The notes under the pieces are model-generated. The model made no database searches, was not told the origin of the DNA, and saw nothing but the letters and a program-made list of their open reading frames with translations. Of a DNA stretch of 64,000 nt, positions 24,460 through 34,851 are shown piece by piece; position 1 is the stretch's first letter; each line of letters opens with the position of its first letter. The stretch spans positions 29,733,090 through 29,797,089 of the forward strand of contig CM030715.1 of assembly GCA_017979445.1 (NCBI GenBank), read 5' to 3'. Position numbers and translations under genes: made by a program. The stretch is from Akebia trifoliata. Taxonomy: Eukaryota > Streptophyta > Magnoliopsida > Ranunculales > Lardizabalaceae.

Positions 24460-27400
24460 TGGGAGAAAAAGCCCTTTTAGTTACTAAGACTAATTCTAAA
24501 ATGTGACGTGGCACACTCTTTCAGGCCCATTGACAGAATCAATGTATTGCTCACCTATTTGGTATTTTTAGCCATTGAGTTTTCGCACTTTTTATCAAGG
24601 GCTTGAAACGTGTTTTTTTTCACCCATGGTCCTCTTTTATTATGAAATATGCTCAATTCCAATGGATAGAGATGATCAATCAAGCTGATTTTTTTTGTGT
24701 ATCGCCACTGGGGGTGGGCCAAAAAGTTCATGGGGTCACTGGGCCCAAATGAGTATGTCATATGATATCCTTGGATGTGATTCATTTAAGAATATTCAGT
24801 GAACTACTTAGTTTCTCACTGCCCAATTTCGTCCGGTCTTGGTTAACCTCAAGCACACTATAGTGTACCCCTTTAAAAATTTGCATCTGATGTTCTAAGG
24901 AACAAAGGCATGGCCGATGTACAAATCAAAGAGAACCCTTAACGATATTATGTTGATTGACAGATAATATGTTCATGAAGGTGTATGAAACTTGGCAAAC
25001 TTCACATGATAACAGTCCCTTATATTTTCTGAATCGCAGGCAAATGCATGTGATATCCACAATTTCTTTTAAGTTTTATCTTCTGTCAAGCTCCTTGAGC
25101 TGTCTTGCAACATACCATACCGATTAATTCATATGCTTACATCAACTTGTCTGTTCTCAGTTGTACTACATAAACTTTTACAGTCATTACTTAAAATATC
25201 TAATTATTGGTTCCAGAAGCGGGCTTTACAAGCAGAAGAGGAGATGAGGCGGGGAAGAACCAAACTTAGGTTCGTTGCTATAGGTTGAGAACACTGCATT
25301 GATGACTTCTATGTACCAGTAAGTTTACTAATTTCTTTTATTTACACTTTGGATATTCCAATGCAGACAAGCAGGGAATCAGATTCAAGGTGTTATCCAT
25401 TCTGCTTATAAGATTGAAAGACGAGCAAGAGGTACAGAAATATTTTCCCTTACAAACTTACCTTGAGTGTATTGAATTTGCAAGAACACAATTTTCTTTT
25501 GGTGTTTTCTCAAAGAAATAGTTTGTGTTGTATCAGGTTTGAAAGATTTCCTCGGAGAACTTCCTAGTAGAGAAGCATCTCATTTTCGATCACAGGTCAG
25601 TTGCTTACGCTACTTAACTGGTGGAATCTTGTCATTTGATCCTTAAAGTTTCTCCTTGTTGATGAAACTTTTTCTTATATATATATAAAAATTGTTCCCA
25701 GTCGTGAGTTTAGCTTTGTTTGACGTTGGATGGTATTACTGGTGTATCCATCAATGGTCTTGGATTACGTGTAATTTGTTATCCCCGATGGTCGTTCATT
25801 GAAAAAATCATGTTGGAGCTTCCATGTTTCAATTATGAGGGGAAAGTTGTTTTACGGGTTGATAGTCTAGGGGGTCATTGAGGTTTTTTTACTATAGATA
25901 AGTTGATTGGACATGTAAATGTTAGAAGGGGAAAAATAGACGGTCAATGTAAATATTAAGGAGAATGACCTTGATAACCCAAGCTATGTTAACGGGAGCG
26001 AAAGGGGTATCATTCTCGAGGGAAGAATATTACTCAGACAGGGAGGGCCAATAAAGGGTTTAAGGAATAAGGAATTTGCCAAAGCTTATCTATTACACCT
26101 AGAGATTGGAAGGTGCTAGCTTTCTAAGTTGGTTAAAGTCCAAGACACCATATATAGATGCCAATTCGATCATCACCAATCAAGATTTTCTTTGTATTTC
26201 GAGCACCTCATCCAATATCCCTTGGAGAAATAACGGGGTATAAGATGCTTTATGTGAACCATAAAATGTTACGTCTTCCTCTATGAGTAGTGAAGCTTGA
26301 CTCTTATAGTTTGAAGGTCAACCTCAGTCACTAGTAAATTGTAATAGTTCATTTTTTCCCAAGTGTATTTATATGTGGACGTTATAAGGATAGATAAGAG
26401 AGTTTGAAATTCTATCCAATTTTCTATCTGAGACGAGCTTCTCCTGGAGCTTAAGTGTGTCAAAGTAGTTGATAGTACCCATCTTCCAAACCACGAGGTT
26501 TCGTTGTAATCTTATTTTTTGTAAATCATGATACGTCTAATGTTAGATTTTTATCACATTGTTATTAAGAGAGAGGACACCAAATTATATGCACAAAATT
26601 ATTAATAAAGATGAGTGTTAATGTCCAAGACTTCATGGGGACATTAACATCCACCACAACCATGTTTGCTCCAGAAAATAGTTAGTGTATTATAGTTATT
26701 GCTCAATACCATTTTTGTAAATACCTTAAAGTAAAAATCTCATTTAGCAACGGTTATAAAACCCTTCAATTTTGTATTAAACAATAAAATAGGAGTCTTT
26801 TGGGGGGTATTTATGGAAGAAACATGGTTGTAGAGGATGTTAACATCCCCATACTAACGAAATGAATGAGATACAAATGGAGGTATGGTAACCATTTTGC
26901 TGAGAGAGAGAAAGAGATTGGCCAAGAAGACTTGCGTAAAAGAAATCAACTAAGAAACGAAAGACATAAAACACAATGTAGCAGTAGATCTCGCAAGAGT
27001 CACTGACTCCCACCTAACACAAATCCTTAAAATATCGGTCCATAAACTCTATGATAAGATCATTCCAACAAAGATTGAAGGTTTGAATAATTCAAATAAC
27101 ATTGAGAATTGAAGCTCCTTCTCCTTAAAAGTCCTCATGTTCTTTTCCTTTCAAGGGGGTTTATAAACATAGTTAGGGGTTTCGCATTGTCTCAGAATGT
27201 CTCTGCTGATATATTTTGATTTCAGCTGAGACTAGGCGAAACATTCAAAGTTTGGGGATTGGAGGTGTTTTTAACCTCGACAATTTTCAATGTTTCGTCT
27301 GGTCTTGATCGAAATTAGAATATCTCAGGAGAGACATTCTGAGACAATATGAAACTCCTAATTATGGTTTATTGGGCCCTTAGAAGGAAAAAAAAAAAAA

Positions 27401-30400
27401 AACGTGATGATTTTTTAAGGGAAGGATTCCCAAATGCCCAATGTCAATTGGAGTATTAAAGCCCTCACTTTCTGTTGGCTGATCTTATCGTAGTGTTTTT
27501 GGACCTATTTTTTAGGATTTTTGTTTAGGTGGGTACTAGGGCTACGTTTTGCTTTATCTATTTTGTTTCTTTTACGCATGTTTCTTGACCCTTTCTTAGC
27601 AAAATGTTTACTATATCGTCTTTTATATCTCATTCCTTTTGTTAGTGGGATAGTGTAATGTCAAAATCTTCATAGAGACGTTTGCGTCCCTTCCAATCAC
27701 GTTTCTTCCCTAAATACCTGTCAAAAAACTCTTATTTTATCTTTTAGTACAAAATGGAAGGGTTTTATGATTGTTGCTAAATGAGATTTTTTAAACTCAT
27801 TTTGACTTTGTGATATTTACAAAAATGATATTGAGCGATTACTATAATACACTTATTTTTTTTGTACGAAAAGACAAATAATAACCCTTTTTGAGGGGTA
27901 TTTATGGAGGAAACATGGTTTTGGTGGATGCTAATATCCCCATGAAGTCTTGGATATTAGCACTCATCTTTGTTAATAATCTTGTACATATAAGCTAGTG
28001 TTTCCCTCTCTTAATAACTGTGATAAAAATCTAACATTAGGTATATGACGATTTACAGGAAACAAGATTACAACGAAGTCTTGTTGTCTGGAAGATGGGT
28101 ACTATCAACTACTTTGACGCACTTAAGCTCCAAGAGAAGCTTGTCTCAGATAGAAAATTTGGTAAAATTTCAGATACTATCTTGTCCCTACAACACCCAC
28201 CTACATATACACTTGGGAAACGACGAACCTATCACAATTTACTAGTGCCTGAGGCTGACCTTCAAACAATGGGAGCCGAGCTTCACTACACACAAAGAGG
28301 GGGAGACATAACATTTCATGGACCTCATCAAGCCATCCTATACCCTATTATTTCTCTAAGGGATATTGGATTAGGTGCTCGGAAATATGTAGAAAATCTT
28401 GAATTGACGATGATTGAATTGGCATCTCTATATGGTGTGAGGGCTCACGTTGGAAGCAAATGTGAGACAGGGGTGTGGGTTGGAGACAGAAAAATCGGTG
28501 CAATTGGGGTTCAAATTTCATCTGGAATTACTTCTCATGGATTGGCATTTAATATCGATCCTGATTTGAACTACTTTAAGCACATTGTACCTTGTGGAAT
28601 TGCTAATAAAGGAGTCACATCTTTAAGAAGAGAGACAGAGAAGCTACTTCCTGCTGAAGAAGTGATTCATGAGCAATTGGTCTCTTGCTTTGCAAGATTG
28701 TTCGGTTTTGATACTATTGTTTGGAAAGAGAATTTATCAATGTTGCCAGAAAATCAGGAAATCAGATGAGATTTGGTCATAGTAATGTGGTGAATCCATT
28801 TATGGGTTAGGAAGGGCTCGATATTTGTGTCTGATGTATTATTGATTTATTTTCATGTCTATAATACTTTATCAGTTATCATTCATGAATTCTTAAACTT
28901 ATGTTTTCGAGTTGATGATCAAAGAAAATATGAGATACCATTGTAGAAATTGTGTTGTGGTGATAAAGATGGTGGATTGTGCTTTGAGTATTTTGACCAG
29001 TTAGGCTTATCATTCTCTTTGACGATTATCCAACAGAGCAAGATACATCTCATGGAGCTTAACAGACCCGATCCTCTACAAATTTGCTCTTCCATTTAAT
29101 TGAGTGAACTGTGATTCTTTCGTTTTTTTGTTCCTCTTCCTCCACTAGAACTTAATCAAGTTTCTGGCATTAAAAAAGGGACATTGGATACACATGTTTA
29201 GCAGCAACTAATCAATACTTTTCACTCTACTCGAGATAAAATTTATCTATGACCACCTTTTGGATACACTTTCTCCACCTTCTCCACCACTTGTTCTCGT
29301 TGTAAAGTTTTGGTTTTGGATGTTTCGATTGCTATTTATATATCCAAATATTTTTCTTTGCACATGCGCCTTATCCCCAAAATGAATTGTTTTTTTTTTC
29401 CTAATGCAAATTCTTATGGATTTGTACCACTTGTCCTTGGATTTTGTAGAACTTGTCCATAATCGAGTTTAAGTCTTTCAGTTTCAACCAAGTTGGGGAA
29501 AAAATGTTACTTACATCTGCAAAGAGCCAATGCTGTGTAGCTGGGCTCTTATAACTTCTATACTATGATTGTTGTCATGGTTCCAAAAATCATCCGAGAA
29601 CGAGACATCTCGTGAAACGAGATGCCAACACTGAGAGAACTTTTCTTTTCTCCACTTTCTGGTTCAATGATTTTGGAAAAAAGATCCTGTCTAGTCAGTC
29701 ATCTCAATATCATTTGTAGTGAGACGACAAAAAATTGAGATTAAAAATTATGATAACTGTTATTTGATTCTTCTTCCTTATAAACAAGAAGTCTCGGTGC
29801 AATTAATAAATAAAGAGTCTTTTACCGGGCATACCTCAAAAACCCAAGTACTATTCATAGTCTTATAGATACTACCTTAAAGTTGAAACTACTCCCCACA
29901 AGCCTTACTTTTTCAGCTTTGTTACAATTTCTTCCCTCACAAAAGCGTTTACTTTTAAAGATGAGACCTTTTGTTGTAAAAGGACGCTTGGAACAAGAAT
30001 CTGTTTTCTTCTCAATATGGATATAATAGAGAAGTTGCCAATAAGTTCATTAAGAAATATCTGAAAATACTCCTCTAAAAATGGTCATAATGTAATGAAC
30101 CATTGGCTATTTTGAGTTCTATCCTTTTATGATTATAAAGAAACGTATATTAGGAAAAATATATGCTTGTTTTTAAGTTTTTTAATGGACATACATTGGT
30201 CCAACATAATTGAACCAGGATCCAAACATAGTTCGACCAATTTGACAAATATATATTCCATTGGATTTTTAATACATTGCTGATTGCTTACCATTAAGAA
30301 AAATATAAAATACACACAGATTGACTGTATGACGCTGCTCCTAAGGACTTGTAATATGAGCTATGAGCTGTTTCTTCACATTGTTCCTAGTATGTAACAG

Positions 30401-33400
30401 AACATTAGGGCTTTCTCCATGATCTTCCAGTCTTTAGCTCAAAAGCTGCTGGATATGCATTCAGTGCTGCTAGCTTCGAGTGTTCTATACTGGCTTTTGA
30501 TGCCTGAGTCGTTAAGGTAGAGATGAGGGTAATGGTCCAAATATATGTTACAATGAGGTTTGTGCCCCATTGACATATGTTGGACATCGGTACTCGTGCT
30601 GTATAATTTACTGTCCAGCTTCCAAAAGCATAGCAATGTGTACTCTTGACTGGAAATTCCATCGCAAGAGTTTATCTTCTGTCTCTACCTTGCAGGTTTT
30701 TACTTTTCCTCGCAGATGATCCCTATGGTAGGCACTATTAATCTCAAAGACCATAACATTTTCTCCTTGATAGAAAAAAAGCAAATATGCATCTCATCTC
30801 TTTAAAACAAATTTATAGCTTGCAGTTTTTTCCCCCTGTTGGCAAGATATCACATTTTTTAAATTTCCTGTTTTAAGTTTGTTAAAGAATGCACCCTGCC
30901 TTTTCTCTAATAAAATTTTAACTATGAAAAAACAGTTTGTTAAAGAATGCTTGTCATTTTTATGAGGTTTTAAGGGGTACCTAAAGGTCTGAAGTAGGGG
31001 TTGTCGCCCTAGTTCCCAACTTTGATCCTAAATCTCTGGGATGTGGTCATTTAATATTTTAAATGGATTGCCTTTCAAAGGGGGTGAATTGGGTTTAGTT
31101 TGGTGCATTTTTTTAGGATGTCACTTTGGTAATTTTACCTAATTTGAGGGATTTGGGTGTGGGATCTTGGTTTTTCAATTCTAGGGTCACAATTGTTGAG
31201 TGTTGTGTTATTTGCCTCTGCTCCCAAGTATCATGTGCACACATGTCGTGCTCTAGTTCGACCCGTGACCCTCTTATATTCATAGTTCTCCCCTGCTCCA
31301 ACATATCGGTCTTTTAGGGTAAATGATTATCAATATGGTATTAGAGTGCTGGGTTCATATAGGTCACGGGTTTGAGTCTCCTTGAAGGAATTTTCTATCT
31401 TTATGGGTGAGAGGGAGTGTTGAGTGTTGTGTTATTCGCCTTCGCTCCCGCATGTCACGTGCTCACGTATCGTGCCCCAGTTTGACCCATGACCCTCTTA
31501 TATTCATAGTTGCGTCTTCCCCATCAGATTGTTCTTTTGGGGTAAATGGTTGTTGTAGATTAAGAGTTTGAGAAGGTAAATAGAAGATATTGGAGAAATG
31601 TGGGAGGAGTCGAATTGACTCAAACCTTAGCCGCACAATGTATTATGTATTGTAAGCAAAATAACAAAAGAAATAAAAGACAATACTACCCCTATTAATA
31701 ATCTTATTACTCCTAGCACTCCCCCTCAAGTTGGAGAATATATATCATATGCTTGTTACACATATAATCAAGCTTACTACAACCCAATGACTTAGTAAAC
31801 AAATCAGCAAGTTGATTTTCGGTCTTTACATAAAAAGTAGTAATTTCACCATTTAGGAATTTATCACGAACAAAGTGACAATCAACTTCAATATGTTTCG
31901 TCTACTCATGAAACACAAGATTAGAAGCTATGTGTATGGTTGCTTTTTTATCACGAAAGAGACTCATAAGTAGTTTTACTATAAAGCTTATCTCTTGAAG
32001 AAAGTGTCTCAACCAGGTTAGCTCATAAGATACGTGTGACATAGCTCTGTACTCAGCCTCCACACTAGATCTAGTAACAATTGTTTGTTTCTTGTTTTTC
32101 CATGTCATAAGATTACCACCCAAGAGTGTTCAATACCCAGTGGTGGATCTCCTATCTGAAGGAGTAATTTAGGAGTAATAACTTATTACTCCTAATAGTT
32201 GTCAACATGGTATCAGAGTGCTAAGTTCTTATATAGGTCACGAGTTCGAGTCTCTTTGAGGGAATTTTCCACTCTTATGGGGGAGGGGGAGTGTTGAGTG
32301 TTGTGTTATCCACCTCCGCTCCTGGGTATTACGTGCTTACGTATCGTACCCTAGTTCGACTTGTGACCCTCTTATATTCATAGTTATGCCTTCCCCATCA
32401 GATCGGTCTTTTGGGGTAAATGGTTCGTCAACAACAATGTCGTACTATGTGTCTTTCGTTTACCTAGCAGTTTCTCTAAAATATACTTTTCTCCTCAAAT
32501 TTATCCATTTTATACTTATTTTCTCTCTTATCTTTTCGCTCTTCCTTGGACTCTTTGAATTCCAGACTTAGATGTCTTTCAATCTTTGGGTGTCAATATG
32601 TACAATCATGTTAGTTGGAGGTTTCTTGCTTATTAATTTGATTGGAGGGATTTTGGGGGAAAATGTTATAAAAAATGCATACCTTGATCTCATTCTTCGG
32701 TTCATGGATCTCTTGTTGTTTATTTTTGGAGTTTTAGTGGCTAGAGACTGGAAAATCTGATCTCTCTCATATATTGTGGAATAGAAGCCTTAGGGCAAAT
32801 GATATCTAATGCAATTGAGTGATTAATAAGAATGGGGAGTCCGTTTTTCACTTATGATTCAATGTCCTCCTGTTCGTAGTTTATGGGCCCGTTTTTTATG
32901 TCTCTTTAATTGCTTGTGGGTGTTTCCAAATTCAGTTTTGTCATTGTTTTAAGAGTGGAACCATAACGTGTTTTTGGGTAGAAAGAAGTACCTATGGCCC
33001 CTCGTCCCTTTTGCGATATGCTGGGTAACGTGGAGAGAAAGGAATCGAAGAGTCTTGAATGCGCATGCTTTGGATCTTCAAGATTTAATTTTGGAGGTGT
33101 TGGGGTTCCTATTCTTTTGTAGCAAACTGGATGTGGACTTCAAAGGGGTGTTCTTTGATGAGTTTATGTTTAAATGGGAGTCCTTATGTTTAAATTAACT
33201 TTGTGTTATCTTTATGTAGTTTGTAACTACTTTTGTATGATGGCTGGTTATCTCAACCAGTCTGTTCTCTTTTTTAATATAATTCATTCTACTTATCAAA
33301 AAATTAATAGGCCGTCTAAAAAATCTCTCATTTACAATTTACAGATGGTATCCTGATATTTTTGGAGCTTCTTATCAACAAATGAGATTTTTGAGGGACC

Positions 33401-34495
33401 TCCCATGTAGTTTTGAGGCTTGTTTTGGCCTAGGTCTAGATCTGACCAAGAGAAAGGTATTTGGTGTCCAGGAATATCAAACCTTGCAGGTGTGGAATCC
33501 TCTCTTCTAACCGCCTATCTTTGTTTACCACTAGGAGTTAGTTATATATCTGAGGGCCTCTCAAAGGGAGGGAGAGTCATGTTGGACTTGGGTAGAAAGT
33601 TTGACATACACGACTTGGGTTTCATCAATTAATTTTTTAGAATTGAAGCACACATTGAAATTAGGAGTTTTGTTTCTCAAGGAAATATGCATTTTGATCT
33701 CTTAAAGACTCGAGGGCAGGAGGAATTGGAGTGGAAACTGATTGCTAATAACATGGGAAAAAATCATTACCTTTGTATTTAAGAATTACGTCTACAAGAT
33801 GGTTGTAAGTTGATCCACCATACAATGAAGAAACTGGACATTGTAAGTTGATCCCCTTTCATATTGTTATTTCCGTCAGTGAAGGCTGTAATTTTGAATT
33901 ATTTATAAATAAATAAATAAAAATCTGTAATTTTATAAGACTTATTTCTAGTGATTTCCTCCATCACTATAGTTTTGCTTGTATTTTTATTATATTCTTC
34001 TAATAAATTTCTTTCAATACTAGAAAAGAAGAAAAAATAGGCAATATGATCTTCCTATTAGCCGAGTTTGCCCTTATTCTTATGGGCTCTCTTAAAGTCC
34101 AAAAGAAACCTAGATTTCAAGCTTAGAGATCAATCAGTAGGAAGGCTCAGTTAGAGTCAAATGGATAGGAAAATTGGATGATATCTTTGTATTTAATACA
34201 TGATGAATATTGCATGTAATAATCATATTTGCCCAACAATCCCTTGGTTCACTTGCTCATCTGGATGTGTGTATTTTTCTCATCGAAAAGAAAAGTTTAA
34301 ATTTGGTGGACATATCCAACTCCTAAGTGGTTCGACTTTTTTTTTTTTTTTTTTAACTTCTTTTCCAACAATAAAATTGTTTATATTAGGTTTATCTGGT
34401 TTCAGGTATCCAACCTTGCTTCTGAGGCAAAGAAAGAAAGAAATGTTCTGACAAAAGAGGTCTCAAGAATCAGTAATTATGGAATTTCAGTCTGA
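20655..34495 (+). CDS. RHIP1: RHIP1-like protein (RGS1-HXK1-interacting protein 1 family), 9 exons
   Basis: Exons: 20655-20804, 20899-20965, 21078-21155, 22363-22415, 23356-23439, 25217-25269, 25367-25431, 25537-25595, 34406-34495. All splice sites are GT-AG and the exons sum to 699 nt (232 aa). The product starts MATPWIEYVVQQGQFFQ, has a short hydrophobic stretch at about residues 73-98 (ATAVGLGVLVL), then a charged, probably coiled-coil half (ADAKLKDLRQSVDLVKAESE) and ends SRISNYGISV. From memory this matches Arabidopsis RHIP1, reported to link the G-protein regulator RGS1 with the glucose sensor hexokinase 1. The identification rests on recalled similarity and lacks a catalytic motif to confirm it. 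The last intron is 8,810 bp and contains another gene (LIP2-like) on the same strand. Confidence 0.82.
22524..22649. mobile_element. Foldback element, family B, copy 1 (RHIP1-like intron 4)
   Basis: A 126-bp hairpin has left arm gctacaccaacttttgcta and right arm tagcaaaagttggtgcggc, with atatgtgctaattctttgg in the centre. A second copy with the same centre is at 38532-38663. Confidence 0.75.
24421..24458. repeat. Poly-C homopolymer, 38 bp
   Basis: Thirty-eight consecutive C bases lie in intron 5 of the RHIP1-like gene, preceded by the C-rich stretch ccctccccaaccccg. Such a run could form an i-motif or, on the other strand, a G-quadruplex. Its true length is uncertain because homopolymers of this size are often miscounted. 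Confidence 0.9.
26277..26500 (-). pseudogene. LIP2-like pseudogene fragment
   Basis: On the minus strand the sequence gives VVWKMGTINYFDTLKLQEKL and then, after a frameshift, NLLVTEVDLQT and KLHYS. These match the first ~70 residues of the intact ORF at 28095. The homology stops near 26277, so only the 5' end was duplicated. Frame breaks show that it is not functional. Confidence 0.8.
26277..26880 (-). repeat. Inverted-repeat arm 1 (copy of the LIP2 5' region)
   Basis: Read on the minus strand, this arm matches 27625-28303: the first part of the LIP2-like ORF plus about 450 bp upstream, including the block around gagtgttaatgtccaagac and its partner near 27940. The arms have diverged by substitutions and small indels. 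They are separated by about 745 bp, which contains a 242-bp foldback. Confidence 0.8.
27147..27388. mobile_element. 242-bp foldback between the LIP2 arms
   Basis: The left arm ggggtttcgcattgtctcag pairs with ctgagacaatatgaaactcc; tctcctgagatattc-type sequence pairs further in, and the outer ends tcctttcaaggggg and gggcccttagaagga also match. The spacer between the two LIP2 arms is therefore itself largely palindromic. Confidence 0.7.
27625..28303 (+). repeat. Inverted-repeat arm 2 (LIP2 upstream and 5' coding part)
   Basis: This is the partner of the arm at 26277-26880. It covers the region upstream of the LIP2-like ORF and about its first 70 codons. Because this arm leads into an intact ORF, it is the likely source and the other arm the copy. 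Confidence 0.8.
28095..28769 (+). CDS. LIP2: LIP2-like octanoyltransferase (lipoate biosynthesis)
   Basis: Family role: transfers octanoyl from octanoyl-ACP to lipoyl domains of enzymes such as the glycine cleavage H protein, the step before lipoyl synthase; in plants mainly mitochondrial. The 224-aa ORF keeps the LipB hallmarks: LQHPPTYTLGKRR (about 33-45), YTQRGGDITFHGPHQ (about 66-80), catalytic Lys in DRKIGAIG, FNIDPDLNYFKHIVPCG with the catalytic Cys, and TSLRRE. The chosen ATG is the first in frame, but homology extends upstream (RSLVVWK) to an in-frame TAG at 28038 with no ATG. So about 8-10 residues may be lost, or come from an upstream exon using the acceptor atttacag at 28051-28058. 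The gene lies inside the last RHIP1-like intron on the same strand. The coding part has no intron, as I recall for related LIP2 genes, so this alone does not prove retroposition. Confidence 0.85.
   Translation: MGTINYFDALKLQEKLVSDRKFGKISDTILSLQHPPTYTLGKRRTYHNLLVPEADLQTMGAELHYTQRGGDITFHGPHQAILYPIISLRDIGLGARKYVENLELTMIELASLYGVRAHVGSKCETGVWVGDRKIGAIGVQISSGITSHGLAFNIDPDLNYFKHIVPCGIANKGVTSLRRETEKLLPAEEVIHEQLVSCFARLFGFDTIVWKENLSMLPENQEIR
28770..31188. other. Intron sequence after the LIP2-like ORF, nothing recognised
   Basis: The sequence is AT-rich. Two overlapping open frames on the minus strand at 30405-30662 look mildly protein-like, but I recognise no family, and there are no convincing splice partners. 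The LIP2 3' UTR must lie in the first few hundred bases. Confidence 0.5.
31194..32433 (+). mobile_element. TRIM element with three LTRs, interrupted by a copia relic
   Basis: Three LTRs of about 142 bp start TGTTGAGTGTTGTG: LTR1 31194-31336, LTR2 31418-31553 plus 32203-32207, LTR3 32292-32433. Between them are two internal parts of only 81 and 84 bp (31337-31417, 32208-32291). Each internal part begins with a primer-binding site for initiator tRNA-Met (TGGTATCAGAG, or TGGTATTAGAG in the first) and ends in a purine tract (gagagggag; gggggaggggga). The whole is flanked by the exact 5-bp duplication ACAAT (31189-31193, 32434-32438). This is a terminal-repeat retrotransposon in miniature in LTR-int-LTR-int-LTR form. 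It has no coding capacity. Confidence 0.85.
31554..32197 (-). mobile_element. Deleted Ty1/copia element nested in TRIM LTR2
   Basis: It starts TGTAGATTAAG (plus strand) and is flanked by the 5-bp duplication GTTGT (31549-31553, 32198-32202). On the minus strand it has the end of a copia RNase H: MTWKNKKQTIVTRSSVEAEY, AMSHVSYELTWLR, then DKKATIHIASNLVFHE. A polypurine tract ttgaggggga precedes a 3' LTR of about 160 bp that starts TGCTAGGAGTAATAAG. The far end repeats only a few bases of that LTR start (tattaggagtaataag), so most of the 5' LTR, gag and pol are deleted. Non-functional. Confidence 0.8.
32760..33310 (+). mobile_element. LINE 3' relic in the last RHIP1-like intron
   Basis: Translation gives the C-terminal part of a plant LINE: PFAICWVTWRERNRRVLN, then LDVDFKGVFFDEFMFKWESL and a stop. 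A 3' UTR and a tail ending attctacttatcaaaaaa follow. It belongs to the same family as the antisense relic at 13336-13615. Confidence 0.7.
33311..34405. other. Intron sequence, nothing recognised
   Basis: AT-rich intron sequence with short taaa runs (about 33905) and a T-run at about 34339. No element or gene could be supported. Confidence 0.5.
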
Positions 34496-34851
34496 TAATT
34501 CTTTCGCCAACTCTCTAATAGTTACTTGTGTGTTGTTTTTCTTTTCAACTATTGATCTATCAATATAAAGAGAGATCGCATCTTTTCCGCATTCTGAAAC
34601 AAATAAAATGCATTTGGAATAATTTTTCTCGAATTTTATTCAATCAAGGTTCATACTGAAAAGCAATATGTAAAGAACTAACTATATTTATGGTTTTGGA
34701 GATGAGATTTTTGTTGATAATTTGTGATATTGTCCTGACAGCGAAGAATTTGCATGGTTGTATGATTGGTAAGTGTTTTGCATGAATTTTAAGAAAGTGG
34801 AATGACAAAAATACCCTTCACTGTCTTGTTACATAAGATGCACATAGGCTG

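Noticed and set aside
28045..28245. 66-codon open frame overlapping the LIP2-like start
   Set aside because: It reads another frame of the same DNA; the LIP2 frame has all the conserved motifs.
30405..30662. Two overlapping minus-strand open frames
   Set aside because: Composition looks protein-like, but no family, start context or splice partner could be found.
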